From positions 1,137,529 to 1,201,528 of the forward strand of contig NZ_CP022314.1 of assembly GCF_003352915.1 (NCBI RefSeq): a stretch of 64,000 nucleotides of DNA, read 5' to 3'. The position numbers and the translations under genes are program-made. Below the pieces are notes generated by a model that made no database searches, was not told the origin of the DNA, and worked only from the letters and a program-made list of their open reading frames with translations. Of the stretch, positions 35,233-43,463 are shown piece after piece. Source of the DNA: Arthrobacter sp. PM3. GTDB taxonomy: Bacteria; Actinomycetota; Actinomycetes; Actinomycetales; Micrococcaceae. How positions within the stretch are numbered: position 1 is the stretch's first letter; each line of letters begins with the position of its first letter.

Positions 35233-35957
35233 GAAGTCGAAGGGCTGAACTGCAGCTCCGGCCTTCGCCGGGCCATCTCGGCCAGGACCCGGGCCACGGC
35301 CTCTGTGGCGGCGTCAAAACCTGCACCGGTGTCACTCTGTGCGCCGGCGGCGCCGGCGGCAAGACTGCCGGCGGCGGACAGCAACTCCCCCGAGGACCCG
35401 CCGAGCACGGCACGGGCCTGGCGGACGAACCTGGCCCAGTCTCCGGAGCCGGCACGCAGCGCCGGCAGCGCGGAGAGAAGCGCGGCACGGCGCAGCCAGA
35501 CATCGGACTCGCGCACCCACCGGTCCAGCACGCTCTCGGCACGGGCCCTGCCCGGCGGGTCAAGGCCGTCCACCAGGGGGCCGAGGACGTCGATGGCGAG
35601 CGGATCAACGAGCTCCCGGACCCGCGCATCCCGGATGAAGCCCTCCAGCCGGGTGAGATCCGAGTTGGTCAGCAGTCCCACGTTGGCCTGCAGGAGCACC
35701 ACCGCTGCGAGGCGGCGTTCGAACACCGGCACCGCCCACAACTCCGCGCCGAGGGACGTGACCTCATCATGTGCCAGTCCCGGGTACCGGCGCCCGGCGT
35801 CGCGCACCGCCCCGCGCACGGCCCCCACGGACGCACCGTAGAACCGCAGGGCGCGGCCGCCGGGTTCCCCGCCAAGCCGGGCACGCATCGTCTCGGCGCG
35901 GCTCCAGGAACTTTCCCGCTGCAGCGAGAGGTCAATGAATTCGCCGGCATCACTCAC
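35229..35957 (-). CDS. AlkD-like DNA alkylation repair protein
   Basis: A 242-residue all-helical protein with the HEAT-like repeat pattern of the AlkD/AlkC family, which excises alkylated bases without flipping. R-F-Y-G-A-S-V-G-A-V-R matches the family's N-terminal substrate loop; W-A-V-P-V-F-E-R-R and G-L-L-T-N-S-D-L lie where the DNA-contacting helices are. The start is close to a CCGCTT-A-AAGCGG palindrome. It overlaps the antiporter end by four bases, convergently. Confidence 0.72.
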   Translation of the reverse strand: MSDAGEFIDLSLQRESSWSRAETMRARLGGEPGGRALRFYGASVGAVRGAVRDAGRRYPGLAHDEVTSLGAELWAVPVFERRLAAVVLLQANVGLLTNSDLTRLEGFIRDARVRELVDPLAIDVLGPLVDGLDPPGRARAESVLDRWVRESDVWLRRAALLSALPALRAGSGDWARFVRQARAVLGGSSGELLSAAGSLAAGAAGAQSDTGAGFDAATEAVARVLAEMARRRPELQFSPSTS

Positions 35958-36028
35958 GCGTCCATTCTTCCCCGCTTAAAGCGGACGCGTCACCGGGGTT
36001 TGCGGGCCATGGTAACGATCCGGTAACG
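35956..36028. promoter_or_regulatory. Inverted repeats and an 11-bp direct repeat between AlkD-like and GH16 genes
   Basis: Three signals share this region. ACGCGTCC at 35956-35963 pairs with GGACGCGT at 35983-35990, and inside it CCGCTT-A-AAGCGG (35972-35984) is a 13-bp palindrome just before the AlkD-like start. Then GGTAACG occurs at 36011-36017 and 36022-36028, 11 bp apart (GTAAC-N6-GTAAC), the spacing described for MtrA sites in actinobacteria. The last probably serves the GH16 gene. Confidence 0.45.
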
Positions 36029-36217
36029 TTGGCCCCTGGTCGTGAAGGCCAGGCCCGAATGCAGGGCCCCGGACTGCCCCCTTACCGGGCCCGGTTGCGC
36101 CGTTCGGCGCCTGCTCGCCCGTGCCGTTGCGGCAGGGGCCGGATGAAGCTTCCCGCATCCTCCGCCGCACTGCCCGCTGCGGTGGTGTGCGCCCGTCACA
36201 ATGCCCGGAGGGGTCCG

Positions 36218-37243
36218 TTGTTTAACAAATCACCGATCAAAAGCGCAGCACCAATCAACAAACTCGCCGTCGCGATGGCCATGGGCGCGCTCGCCCTGAC
36301 CGGGTGCAGCGTCGCCCCCACGGCCGGGGTCTCGGCCACGTCCCCCACACCGTCGGCCAGCCAGGAGTCCCGCCCGGCCCCGGGAGCTGCGGCGCCGAAG
36401 CCGGCCGCCGCCTCCGCCGTCAAGCCCGCCCCCGGAACTGCCACGGCCGGGCCCGTAGACGTCGCAGCGGAAGCCGCCCCCGCAGCCGTCGCACCGGCCG
36501 CACCTGCCGCCGTCGCACCTGCTCCGCAGGCGGCTGCTGCGGCACCGGTTCCCGCGCCCGTTACCGCCCAGGCCGACGTCGCCGCCACCGGCGACGGTTC
36601 GCAGGCCGCCGCCGTCCGGGGCTGGGGTGCGGTTGTGGCCGGCGACGAGTTCTCCAAGGCCGGCGCCCCGGACTCCACCAAATGGAGCGTCTTCAAGGGG
36701 ACCGGACACGCCGGCAAGGGCGTCCGGAGCCCGCAGGCGTGGTCGGTTGCCAACGGCGTGGCGACCGTCAGCGGCGACTCGGCCGGCACCACGGGCGGCA
36801 TGTCAGCCAAGTTCGCGCAGCAGAAATACGGCAAGTGGGAAACCCGCATGCGGACCAACGCCCGCGACCCGAAGTACCACCCGGTCCTGATCCTGTGGCC
36901 CAACAACAACGCCTCGCCCAACTGCGCCGAGATCGACTACGCCGAGGGCAGCACCAATACCGCCCAGATCAAGTTCTTCCTGCACTATGCCTGCGGCGGA
37001 TCCAGCTTCCAGACCACGGCGGCCAAGACCATCGACACCACGCAGTGGCACAACTATGCCGTGGAGTGGACCCCGGCCGGCATCACCGGCTACATCGACG
37101 GCGTGAAGACCTTCTCGGACACCAACCCGGCGCACCTGCCCTCCGTGGGCATGCACCAGACGCTGCAGCTGGACTGGTTCCCCGACGGCTCGGCGACCAA
37201 ACCGTCGCAGATGCAGATTGACTGGGTGCGCGTCTACAAGTAG
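36218..37243 (+). CDS. GH16 family glycoside hydrolase lipoprotein (TTG start)
   Basis: A 341-residue surface enzyme. The TTG at 36218 follows GGAGGGG closely and starts right before the basic and hydrophobic signal segment; no better start exists. The lipobox is L-A-L-T-G-C. About 110 residues of Pro/Ala-rich linker follow, then a GH16 beta-jelly-roll of 230 residues with the catalytic E238-I-D240-Y-A-E243 (beta-bulge form) and W-H-N-Y-A-V-E-W-T-P. GH16 enzymes cleave beta-1,3 or mixed glucans and similar. A shorter paralogue lies 1.4 kb downstream. Confidence 0.85.
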   Translation: MFNKSPIKSAAPINKLAVAMAMGALALTGCSVAPTAGVSATSPTPSASQESRPAPGAAAPKPAAASAVKPAPGTATAGPVDVAAEAAPAAVAPAAPAAVAPAPQAAAAAPVPAPVTAQADVAATGDGSQAAAVRGWGAVVAGDEFSKAGAPDSTKWSVFKGTGHAGKGVRSPQAWSVANGVATVSGDSAGTTGGMSAKFAQQKYGKWETRMRTNARDPKYHPVLILWPNNNASPNCAEIDYAEGSTNTAQIKFFLHYACGGSSFQTTAAKTIDTTQWHNYAVEWTPAGITGYIDGVKTFSDTNPAHLPSVGMHQTLQLDWFPDGSATKPSQMQIDWVRVYK

Positions 37244-37257
37244 CCGCCGCTCCTGCC

Positions 37258-37291
37258 GGCAGCCCCGTTCCCCTTCGGGCGCGGGGCTGTC
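37258..37291. terminator. Hairpin downstream of the GH16 gene
   Basis: CAGCCCCG (37260-37267) pairs perfectly with CGGGGCTG (37282-37289), with a shorter CCC/GGG pair in the loop. It starts 14 bases after the GH16 stop and lies between convergent genes. There is no long T run, as is usual in this GC-rich genome. Confidence 0.45.
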
Positions 37292-37323
37292 CTGCCTTCT
37301 GCCGCGCCTGTCCCAGGATTGAG

Positions 37324-37977
37324 TCAGGCACGCTGCAGCTCCCGGACGGCCACGGCGGAGACCAGCATCGACCCGGCCGCGGTCACGGCATCGACGACCG
37401 GGACGCCGAGGCGGCCGCGAAGCACCTCCGCCATGCCGATGCTGCTCAGGCCCGTGCTGGCCTGGACAATGACGTCGGCGCCGGCCTCGACCAGCATGTG
37501 GGCCGCGGCGAGGGCGTCGAAAATCCCGGCAGGCATCAGGAAGGCATCAGGCGTTTCGACCCGTCCTGCGCCGTCGATGAGCAGCATGCGCTCGCCCAGC
37601 GTGGCCGAAATCGGACCCGGCACGTGGGCCCCGAGTCCGAGGACTCCGATCCGGCCGCCGAACGTCAGTGCCGCAGCCGCCGCCGCGGAGCCCGCCCCGA
37701 TGACCGGAATGTCGACGGCGGCACGGGTTTCGGCCAGGCCGGGATCCGACGCGCAACTGATGATCAGGGCATCGGCGTCGCCGGCCATTTCCCGGGCCAG
37801 CTGAACTACCTTGGGCGCCGCAGCTTCCAGGGACGCCTGGTCATGTACGCCGGATGGCTGGTCCGGAATGCAACGGGAGGTCACGGTAAATCCGAAGGCT
37901 TCCTGCAGGAGCTTCCCGTGGGCGTGAAGGAGGCGGCGGTCGGAGGTCGTCATTACCCGGATTAGTCCAACGTGCAT
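37324..37977 (-). CDS. Aspartate/glutamate (hydantoin) racemase family protein with one catalytic Cys
   Basis: A 217-residue protein of the Asp/Glu/hydantoin racemase fold. The first catalytic Cys lies in L-I-I-S-C-A-S-D-P-G, but at the second site the family's C-T-G is S-T-G (V-I-V-Q-A-S-T-G-L-S). One Cys replaced by Ser changes or abolishes two-base racemisation; related maleate isomerases and one-Cys members exist. Lone gene; function uncertain. Confidence 0.7.
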   Translation of the reverse strand: MHVGLIRVMTTSDRRLLHAHGKLLQEAFGFTVTSRCIPDQPSGVHDQASLEAAAPKVVQLAREMAGDADALIISCASDPGLAETRAAVDIPVIGAGSAAAAAALTFGGRIGVLGLGAHVPGPISATLGERMLLIDGAGRVETPDAFLMPAGIFDALAAAHMLVEAGADVIVQASTGLSSIGMAEVLRGRLGVPVVDAVTAAGSMLVSAVAVRELQRA

Positions 37978-38304
37978 GACATCTCACCTTTCCGAACGGA
38001 TTCCTTGGCAGGAGGCTACCGTGTGAGTGTTTCGGTGACTTTGCGGGCAGATGACCACTGGACGCCCCCGTCTGGCACGGGGGACGCACCGCCGGAGGTG
38101 CTGGGACGCGAGCTGAACACCCCGGAGCCGTAACCTGCGCATCACCTTGGCAAAAACTTCGCCGTCGTTAAGGTTGTGTGCCCGGCGCCGTTGTATGGTG
38201 TGTCACGGTGGTCCGCCTTTGGATCCGGGGCAAACACCCGGGATGGGGGGAAGGCGGATGACCGGTTCCGGGCTCAGCCGGAACGATGATCAAAGGAATA
38301 GCCC
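37978..38304. other. Intergenic region before the 106-residue protein
   Basis: No gene is visible in this 327-bp stretch. A possible promoter is TTGGCA (38147-38152) with TAAGGT (38169-38174) after 16 bp, which would read into the 106-residue gene from a leader of about 130 bases. I see no strong repeat. Confidence 0.4.
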
Positions 38305-38625
38305 ATGTCGGTGGAGCCGTCGTCCCCTCCCGGACGCCTCGAGGAACAGGAACACGTTGACTTGGCATCCGGCCCTGGATACGCCGCCGATGCTGCCGGA
38401 ATCCGACATCAAGCCGCCAGGATTATCGAAGCCGTCCTGGCCGACACCGCGCCGGAGCATGCCCGCGCCAGGGATCTTCTCCGCCAGCAGATTGCTGCGC
38501 ACCCCGGGCACCCGGAACGGGCGCTGGTCGAACACCTCGCCGCGCTAAAAGCTGTGCCCGGACCGGACTACGGGATGCCTGGCGCGGCAGACATGGCCGG
38601 GCCGAGCGGCCACTCCGCGCAATAG
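38305..38625 (+). CDS. Small hypothetical protein
   Basis: A 106-residue mainly helical protein (A-A-R-I-I-E-A-V-L-A-D-T, A-R-A-R-D-L-L-R-Q-Q-I-A-A-H-P) without signal or membrane segment. AAAGGA precedes the ATG. Coding bias matches the neighbourhood. I do not recognise it. It converges on the second GH16 gene. Confidence 0.5.
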   Translation: MSVEPSSPPGRLEEQEHVDLASGPGYAADAAGIRHQAARIIEAVLADTAPEHARARDLLRQQIAAHPGHPERALVEHLAALKAVPGPDYGMPGAADMAGPSGHSAQ

Positions 38626-38655
38626 TCCGGCCCCGGAGCCTGCCGGTACCGGAGC

Positions 38656-39417
38656 CTACTTGTAGACCCGGATCCAGTCGAGCTGCATCTGGCTTGGATT
38701 GGTGGGGTTTCCGTTGGGAAACCAGTCGAGCTGCACCGACTGGTGCATCCCCACAGTGGGCTGGTGCGCCGGGTTGGTGTCGCTGAACCACAGCATCCCG
38801 TCGAGGTAGCCCTTGATCCCGGCAGGAGTCCACTCCAGGGCATAGTTGTGCCACTGGGTGGTGTCCAGGGTCCGTGCCGCCCGCGTCTGGAAGTTCGGGC
38901 CTTTGCAGGCGTGGTGCAGGTTGAACTTGATTTTGGTGGTGTCCGCGGTGCCTTCCGCGTAGTCGATTTCGGCGCAGGTGGGCGAGATGTTGTTGTTCGG
39001 CCAGAGCATCACGACCGGGTGATATTGCGTATCCCGCGCGTTGGTCCTCATCCTGGCTTCCCAGCGGCCGTACTTTTGCTGGGCAAACCTGGCTGACATG
39101 CCGCCGGTGGTGCCCTTGGCATCGCCGCTGACGGTCACCACGCCGCCGGCTACCGCCCAGGCCTTCGGACTCCGGACACCCTTGCCCGAATGCCCCGGAC
39201 CGTCATAGACCTTCCACCTGGCGGGGTCGGGCGCCCCGGTGTAGTTGAACTCATCGCCGGCCAGCACTGGCCCCCAGCCGCGGACGACGGCGGCCTGGAC
39301 CCCGTCGGATACCGCCGTCACGGCATCCGACCGTTCGAGGGCGGGGGCCGCACCGCACCCGCTAAGTGCCAAGGAGCCTGCCGCGGCGAGCGCCGCGGCC
39401 CTGCGCTTCGTAAACAT
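38656..39417 (-). CDS. GH16 family glycoside hydrolase lipoprotein, shorter paralogue
   Basis: A 253-residue enzyme with lipobox L-A-L-S-G-C near residue 21 and a GH16 domain directly after it, without the long linker of the paralogue at 36218-37243. Catalytic residues are E150-I-D152-Y-A-E155. The two proteins are nearly alike through W-P-N-N-N, W-H-N-Y-A, and the C-terminal D-W-x-R-V-Y-K. The ATG at 39417 follows AGGAGA well. Duplication with divergence of the anchor region is the likely history. Confidence 0.87.
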   Translation of the reverse strand: MFTKRRAAALAAAGSLALSGCGAAPALERSDAVTAVSDGVQAAVVRGWGPVLAGDEFNYTGAPDPARWKVYDGPGHSGKGVRSPKAWAVAGGVVTVSGDAKGTTGGMSARFAQQKYGRWEARMRTNARDTQYHPVVMLWPNNNISPTCAEIDYAEGTADTTKIKFNLHHACKGPNFQTRAARTLDTTQWHNYALEWTPAGIKGYLDGMLWFSDTNPAHQPTVGMHQSVQLDWFPNGNPTNPSQMQLDWIRVYK

Positions 39418-39465
39418 CGGGTTCTCCTGTGCTCTTGAGTTCGTGCCGGACGGCGGTCCCGGCAC

Positions 39466-39894
39466 TCAGCCGGTCGGGTCCGCGGGCTGATCCGGGAGCC
39501 GGCCCGCCAGCAGCCGGACGGTCTCGGCGATGCCAACGTCCTCACGTTCAAGCTCTTCCATGTACAGCCGGCCGCCCGTGATGAGTCCGTCGCGGATCTC
39601 GAAGATCGTCACGCCGCGCATGTCGAAGGGCTGCCCGTCCGTGCGGGTGCCGGCCCAGGTCCATTCACTCCAAACGGTGTCGCCGTGGTCCACCGATTGG
39701 ACTGCCTCTGCGTGAAAGTCCGGAATCCCGGCGAACATGGCGGCCCAGTTCGCGTGCATCTGTGCCCGTCCCACAAAGGCCCTGGCGGGGTGGGCCGGCT
39801 GCACGCTTTCGTAGGAGTCGTGGAACAGCGCGGCTGCTGCCTCGAGGTCGTGGTCATTGAGCGCCGTCAGCAGGCGCTGGATAACTTCGCTCAT
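39466..39894 (-). CDS. SnoaL-like ester cyclase/NTF2-fold protein
   Basis: A 142-residue protein of the SnoaL-like polyketide cyclase fold (R-L-L-T-A-L-N-D-H-D-L-E-A-A-A at the start, G-I-P-D-F-H-A-E near 75, then W-S-E-W-T-W-A-G-T near 95). The His and Asp of F-H-A-E and the W-T-W strand line the pocket. Function is open: many such proteins are hydrolases or isomerases of unknown substrate. It lies 48 bp upstream of, and may be cotranscribed with, the short GH16 gene. Confidence 0.8.
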   Translation of the reverse strand: MSEVIQRLLTALNDHDLEAAAALFHDSYESVQPAHPARAFVGRAQMHANWAAMFAGIPDFHAEAVQSVDHGDTVWSEWTWAGTRTDGQPFDMRGVTIFEIRDGLITGGRLYMEELEREDVGIAETVRLLAGRLPDQPADPTG

Positions 39895-40167
39895 CGATCA
39901 CTCCTCGGTGCGGCGTCAACGTCAAATCTACGCCGCGGCCCCGCAAGCCTCCAGACCTGGCCGCCCCCAGGTTCCGAACTGATCTGCAGGCGGGGACATC
40001 GTGCGCGCCGGTGGCGTTAGTCCAGTAAATCGAGGACCCGTTGGGCACCACTTGGGCCCCCGGCCGGCGCGCCGATGCAACGGGCTGGAAGTCTCTGGTC
40101 CGATGACCGGGACCGCGCCTAAACTCTACTCACTCGCTTGTCCTCCGCGTCCTCAAAGGAGAGTTCC

Positions 40168-42096
40168 GTGAGCACTGCATCCCCGTTCCATCCGCTGGAT
40201 CCACTCGGCCCGGAGGAGTTCCGCTCGGCCGCCGCACTGCTGGCCAGTGCCCATGGCGTCTCAGCGCCCGCCTGGCGGTTGACGGCCGTTGAGCTGATCG
40301 AACCGGACAAGGCCGCCGTCGCCGCCTTCGAGTCCGATCCCGCGGGGCCGGTTCCGGAGCGCGTTGTGGGGGTGAACTGTTTCGAACGGGCCTCAAACGC
40401 CGTCTACCAGGCACGTCTGTCGCTGACCCGCGGCGCGGTCATCTCCTTCACCCTCATGCCGGGCGTGCAGCCGAACCTGACCGTGGACGAGTGGGAGGAA
40501 GCCGATGAGGCCCTGCGCACCCATCCGGAGGTGATTGCGGCGTTGGCCAAGCGCGGCATCACGGACATGTCCCTCGTGTTCATGGACGTCTGGACCTACG
40601 GAGCCGCGGTGATCCCGGAACAGTACAGGGACCGGCGGATCGGCTGGTCGGACACCTGGCTCCGGGCCAGCGCCGGCGCGAATCCCTATGCCGGCCCGGT
40701 CAACGGGCTGCACTGCATCATTGACGTCAATTCGATGGAACTTCTGGAGATCGAGGACGCCGTCGCGGTCGAGCCGCCGGACATCATGGGTGAATACGTG
40801 CCCGCGATGATCCCGGAGCGGATCCGAAACGCCAGCACGCGCGAGGAGCTCAAACCCCTGCAGATTGTCCAGCCGGAAGGAGTTTCCTTCAACCTGGACG
40901 GCAACCGGCTCAGGTGGCAGAACTGGTCCATGCGGATCGGGTTCAACTACCGCGAAGGCATGACGATCCACCGGGTCAGCTACCGTGACGGCGGCCGTGA
41001 GCGGCCGATCGCCAACCGCCTGTCTTTCGCCGAGATGGCTGTCCCCTACCGCGATCCCGGCGTCGATCATTACCGCCGCACCGCGTTCGACGTCGGCGAA
41101 TGGGGTCTCGGGTTCATGACGACGTCGCTGGAACTGGGTTGCGACTGCCTCGGCGAAGTCCGGTACCTGGATGCCGTGATGCACAATTCGGCGGGCGAGC
41201 CGTACACCATCAAGAATGCGATCTGCATTCACGAAGAGGACGCCGCGGTGCTGTGGAAGCACATGGACCACAACGGCAGCACGGAGGTGCGCCGGATGCG
41301 CCGGCTGGTGGTGTCCTTCCATGTGACTGTGGCCAACTATGAGTACCTCGTCTACTGGCGTTTCTACCAGGACGGCAACATCGAGTGCGAGGTCCGCGCC
41401 ACCGGCATCATGGTGGTGACACGGTTTGCGGAGGGCCAGGACCACCCCTGCGGAACACTCGTGGACGACCGGACCTACGCGCCGTTCCACCAGCACTTCC
41501 TGGTGGCCCGGATGGACCTGGATATCGACGGCCCCGCCAACACCGTCTACCGCTCGGAAACGGAAATGGTGCCTATGGGCCCGGACAACCCCTACGGACT
41601 GGCCCTGCATCAGACGAAGACCCCCATCACCATTGAGGGGCCCGACGACTACAACTGGGAGACCCAGCGGTCCTGGGTGGTGGCCAACGACAACTCCAGG
41701 AACGGGCTCGGCACCCCGGTGTCCTACAAGCTCGTGCCCAGCGGGACGTTCCCGTCATTTTTTGATCCGAGCTCCCCGATTTTCCAGCGCGCGGAGGTGA
41801 TCGGCCATACCGTGTGGGTGACCCCGAACCATGCCGAGGAGCGCTGGCCCGCCGGGGAATTCGTCAATCAGGGCGGGGGCGGGCTGGGCATGCCCGAATG
41901 GGTGCGCCAGGGACGCTCAGTGGAGAACACCGACGTCGTCCTCTGGTATACGTTCGGCATCCACCACATCACCCGGCCGGAAGAATGGCCCGTGATGCCG
42001 GTCGACACGGTCGCCTTCTGGCTCAAGCCGGTAGGGTTCTTCGACCGGAATCCTTCCCTGGACGTCCAGCCGACGGAATCCGACCACTGCCACTGA
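40168..42096 (+). CDS. Copper-containing amine oxidase (topaquinone)
   Basis: A 642-residue amine oxidase. The topaquinone precursor is Y391 in T-V-A-N-Y-E-Y, the catalytic base is D308 in A-F-D-V-G-E-W, and the copper ligands are the His pair in F-H-Q-H-F and the His of T-F-G-I-H-H. The family oxidises primary amines to aldehydes with H2O2 and ammonia, much like the enzyme of Arthrobacter globiformis. GTG at 40168 follows AAAGGAGAG. No aldehyde dehydrogenase or amine permease is next to it. Confidence 0.93.
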   Translation: MSTASPFHPLDPLGPEEFRSAAALLASAHGVSAPAWRLTAVELIEPDKAAVAAFESDPAGPVPERVVGVNCFERASNAVYQARLSLTRGAVISFTLMPGVQPNLTVDEWEEADEALRTHPEVIAALAKRGITDMSLVFMDVWTYGAAVIPEQYRDRRIGWSDTWLRASAGANPYAGPVNGLHCIIDVNSMELLEIEDAVAVEPPDIMGEYVPAMIPERIRNASTREELKPLQIVQPEGVSFNLDGNRLRWQNWSMRIGFNYREGMTIHRVSYRDGGRERPIANRLSFAEMAVPYRDPGVDHYRRTAFDVGEWGLGFMTTSLELGCDCLGEVRYLDAVMHNSAGEPYTIKNAICIHEEDAAVLWKHMDHNGSTEVRRMRRLVVSFHVTVANYEYLVYWRFYQDGNIECEVRATGIMVVTRFAEGQDHPCGTLVDDRTYAPFHQHFLVARMDLDIDGPANTVYRSETEMVPMGPDNPYGLALHQTKTPITIEGPDDYNWETQRSWVVANDNSRNGLGTPVSYKLVPSGTFPSFFDPSSPIFQRAEVIGHTVWVTPNHAEERWPAGEFVNQGGGGLGMPEWVRQGRSVENTDVVLWYTFGIHHITRPEEWPVMPVDTVAFWLKPVGFFDRNPSLDVQPTESDHCH

Positions 42097-42110
42097 ACCT
42101 GCTTCCACTA

Positions 42111-42134
42111 AAGCCGCCTGCGGGGGCCCGGCTT
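42111..42134. terminator. Short hairpin at the amine oxidase/DedA junction
   Basis: AAGCCG (42111-42116) and CGGCTT (42129-42134) can pair around a GC-rich loop. It lies 14 bases after the amine oxidase stop and touches the stop of the convergent DedA gene. The stem is only six bases; a terminator role is possible. Confidence 0.3.
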
Positions 42135-42834
42135 ATTCTGTGCCGGACGTTGCTTCCGCGTCTGGCGCGCCGTTCCCGGAAGCGTCCGCTGACTTGAGCT
42201 TGCGGCGCTTGCGGCGGCGCCAGACAATCAGCAGGCCCAGCAGGACGATGGGGACCAGCACCCAGCCGCCGATGTCGAGGGCGTCGCCAAGGGCGTGAGC
42301 CAGGGCCCCGGCCAGGTAGGCCAGGACGCTGAGGCTCGCGACCCAGGCGATGGACCCGATGATGGTCCACAGCGCGAACTTCGGCCACGCCATCTTGGCC
42401 GCCCCCGCGGCAATGGCGCCCCAGAGCCGGACGACTATGACCCAGCGGCCAAAGAACAAGGCCGTGCCGCCGTGCCGTTCGAAGAACGACTCCATTTGGA
42501 CGATGCGTTTTTCGTCGGCGTGGAAGCGTTTCGCGAGCTTCAACATCAGCGGACGGCCTCCCGCCCGCCCCAGAATGTAGCCGATGGTGCTCCCGAGCAT
42601 GGCACCGAGGCTGCCGACGGCGATCACGGCGGCAAGGTTCAAGTCGCCGTGGCGGGCCGAGGCGTAGGCCCCCAGCAGCACCGCCACGGCGGGAAGCGGC
42701 ACACCGGCGCATTGGGCCAGTACGATCACGAAGACGCCGAAGTAATACGCCCAGTCGTCCGCAGCCACCGCCTCCGCGGCGGCGAGGGCCGCCCAGCCGA
42801 GCGCCAGGGCGCGGAGAGCAACTAATCCGGTCAT
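42133..42834 (-). CDS. DedA-family membrane protein
   Basis: A 233-residue DedA/VTT protein with five hydrophobic helices. A-Q-C-A-G-V-P-L-P-A-V-A-V-L-L-G-A-Y, G-Y-I-L-G-R and F-F-G-R-W-V-I-V-V-R-L-W-G-A are the signature blocks; the second has the functional Arg. It differs from the DedA protein at 30099: it lacks the F-P-G-D pattern and ends in a basic tail. Likely a lipid scramblase or flippase. Confidence 0.85.
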   Translation of the reverse strand: MTGLVALRALALGWAALAAAEAVAADDWAYYFGVFVIVLAQCAGVPLPAVAVLLGAYASARHGDLNLAAVIAVGSLGAMLGSTIGYILGRAGGRPLMLKLAKRFHADEKRIVQMESFFERHGGTALFFGRWVIVVRLWGAIAAGAAKMAWPKFALWTIIGSIAWVASLSVLAYLAGALAHALGDALDIGGWVLVPIVLLGLLIVWRRRKRRKLKSADASGNGAPDAEATSGTE

Positions 42835-42944
42835 CGCTCACCCCTCACTCCGCTACTGTCGAAACGACACCGGGATGGCCCTTGTCTACCCCCGCAGCCC
42901 GGCCGCGTCAAGAGAACGCCACGGCAAAGCCGGGCCACCGGGGC

Positions 42945-43454
42945 CTAAGCCTGCGCGCGGTCCAGGCCTTTGGCGTAGGCGGCCTGCCCGACGTGCTGGA
43001 GGCAATCGGCGATTATGCTCACCAGCCGCACCCCGAGCGTGACAGGCGGGTTCCAGCGGGTATCGACGATGCGGTCAAAGTCCTCGTCAGCCAGGGTTTC
43101 CAGGAACCCGACGGTCTGTCGATGGACGGCGTCGTAGTACTCAAGCAGCAGGTCCCGAGGTGCCCGCACGGCGTCGACCTGGGCGCTCGAGTGCCCGTAG
43201 CCGGTGTCGCGTTCGGGCAGCGGCAGGTTGAATCTGCCGGCAAACCCCTGCGAGGTCCACACCTGCGGCAAACCGGCGGCGGACGCCACCTGGGCGTCCT
43301 CGACCCGGCCCAGGTGCCAGATCAGCCACGCCATGGAGTTGCCGTTGCCGGCGGGCCGCCGGGCCAGGGTGTCGCCGTCGGCCCCCTGGAGCGCGGCGGC
43401 CACGGTCTCATGGATCCGGCCGAATGCGTCCAGCAGCAGTTCGTTGGAATTCAT
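42945..43454 (-). CDS. DinB-family mycothiol transferase-like protein
   Basis: A 169-residue four-helix protein of the DUF664/DinB group. Metal-binding His residues lie in W-L-I-W-H-L-G-R-V-E-D and D-C-L-Q-H-V-G-Q-A-A-Y. This subgroup in actinobacteria uses mycothiol for S-transfer. It ends nine bases after the start of the membrane protein downstream on the same strand. Confidence 0.8.
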   Translation of the reverse strand: MNSNELLLDAFGRIHETVAAALQGADGDTLARRPAGNGNSMAWLIWHLGRVEDAQVASAAGLPQVWTSQGFAGRFNLPLPERDTGYGHSSAQVDAVRAPRDLLLEYYDAVHRQTVGFLETLADEDFDRIVDTRWNPPVTLGVRLVSIIADCLQHVGQAAYAKGLDRAQA

Positions 43455-43463
43455 CGCGTCCCC

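Noticed and set aside
33975..36026. 683-codon plus-strand frame over the antiporter and AlkD-like genes
   Set aside because: The translated protein is Arg/Pro/Gly-rich and lacks membrane or domain signature; the antiporter frame is the real one.
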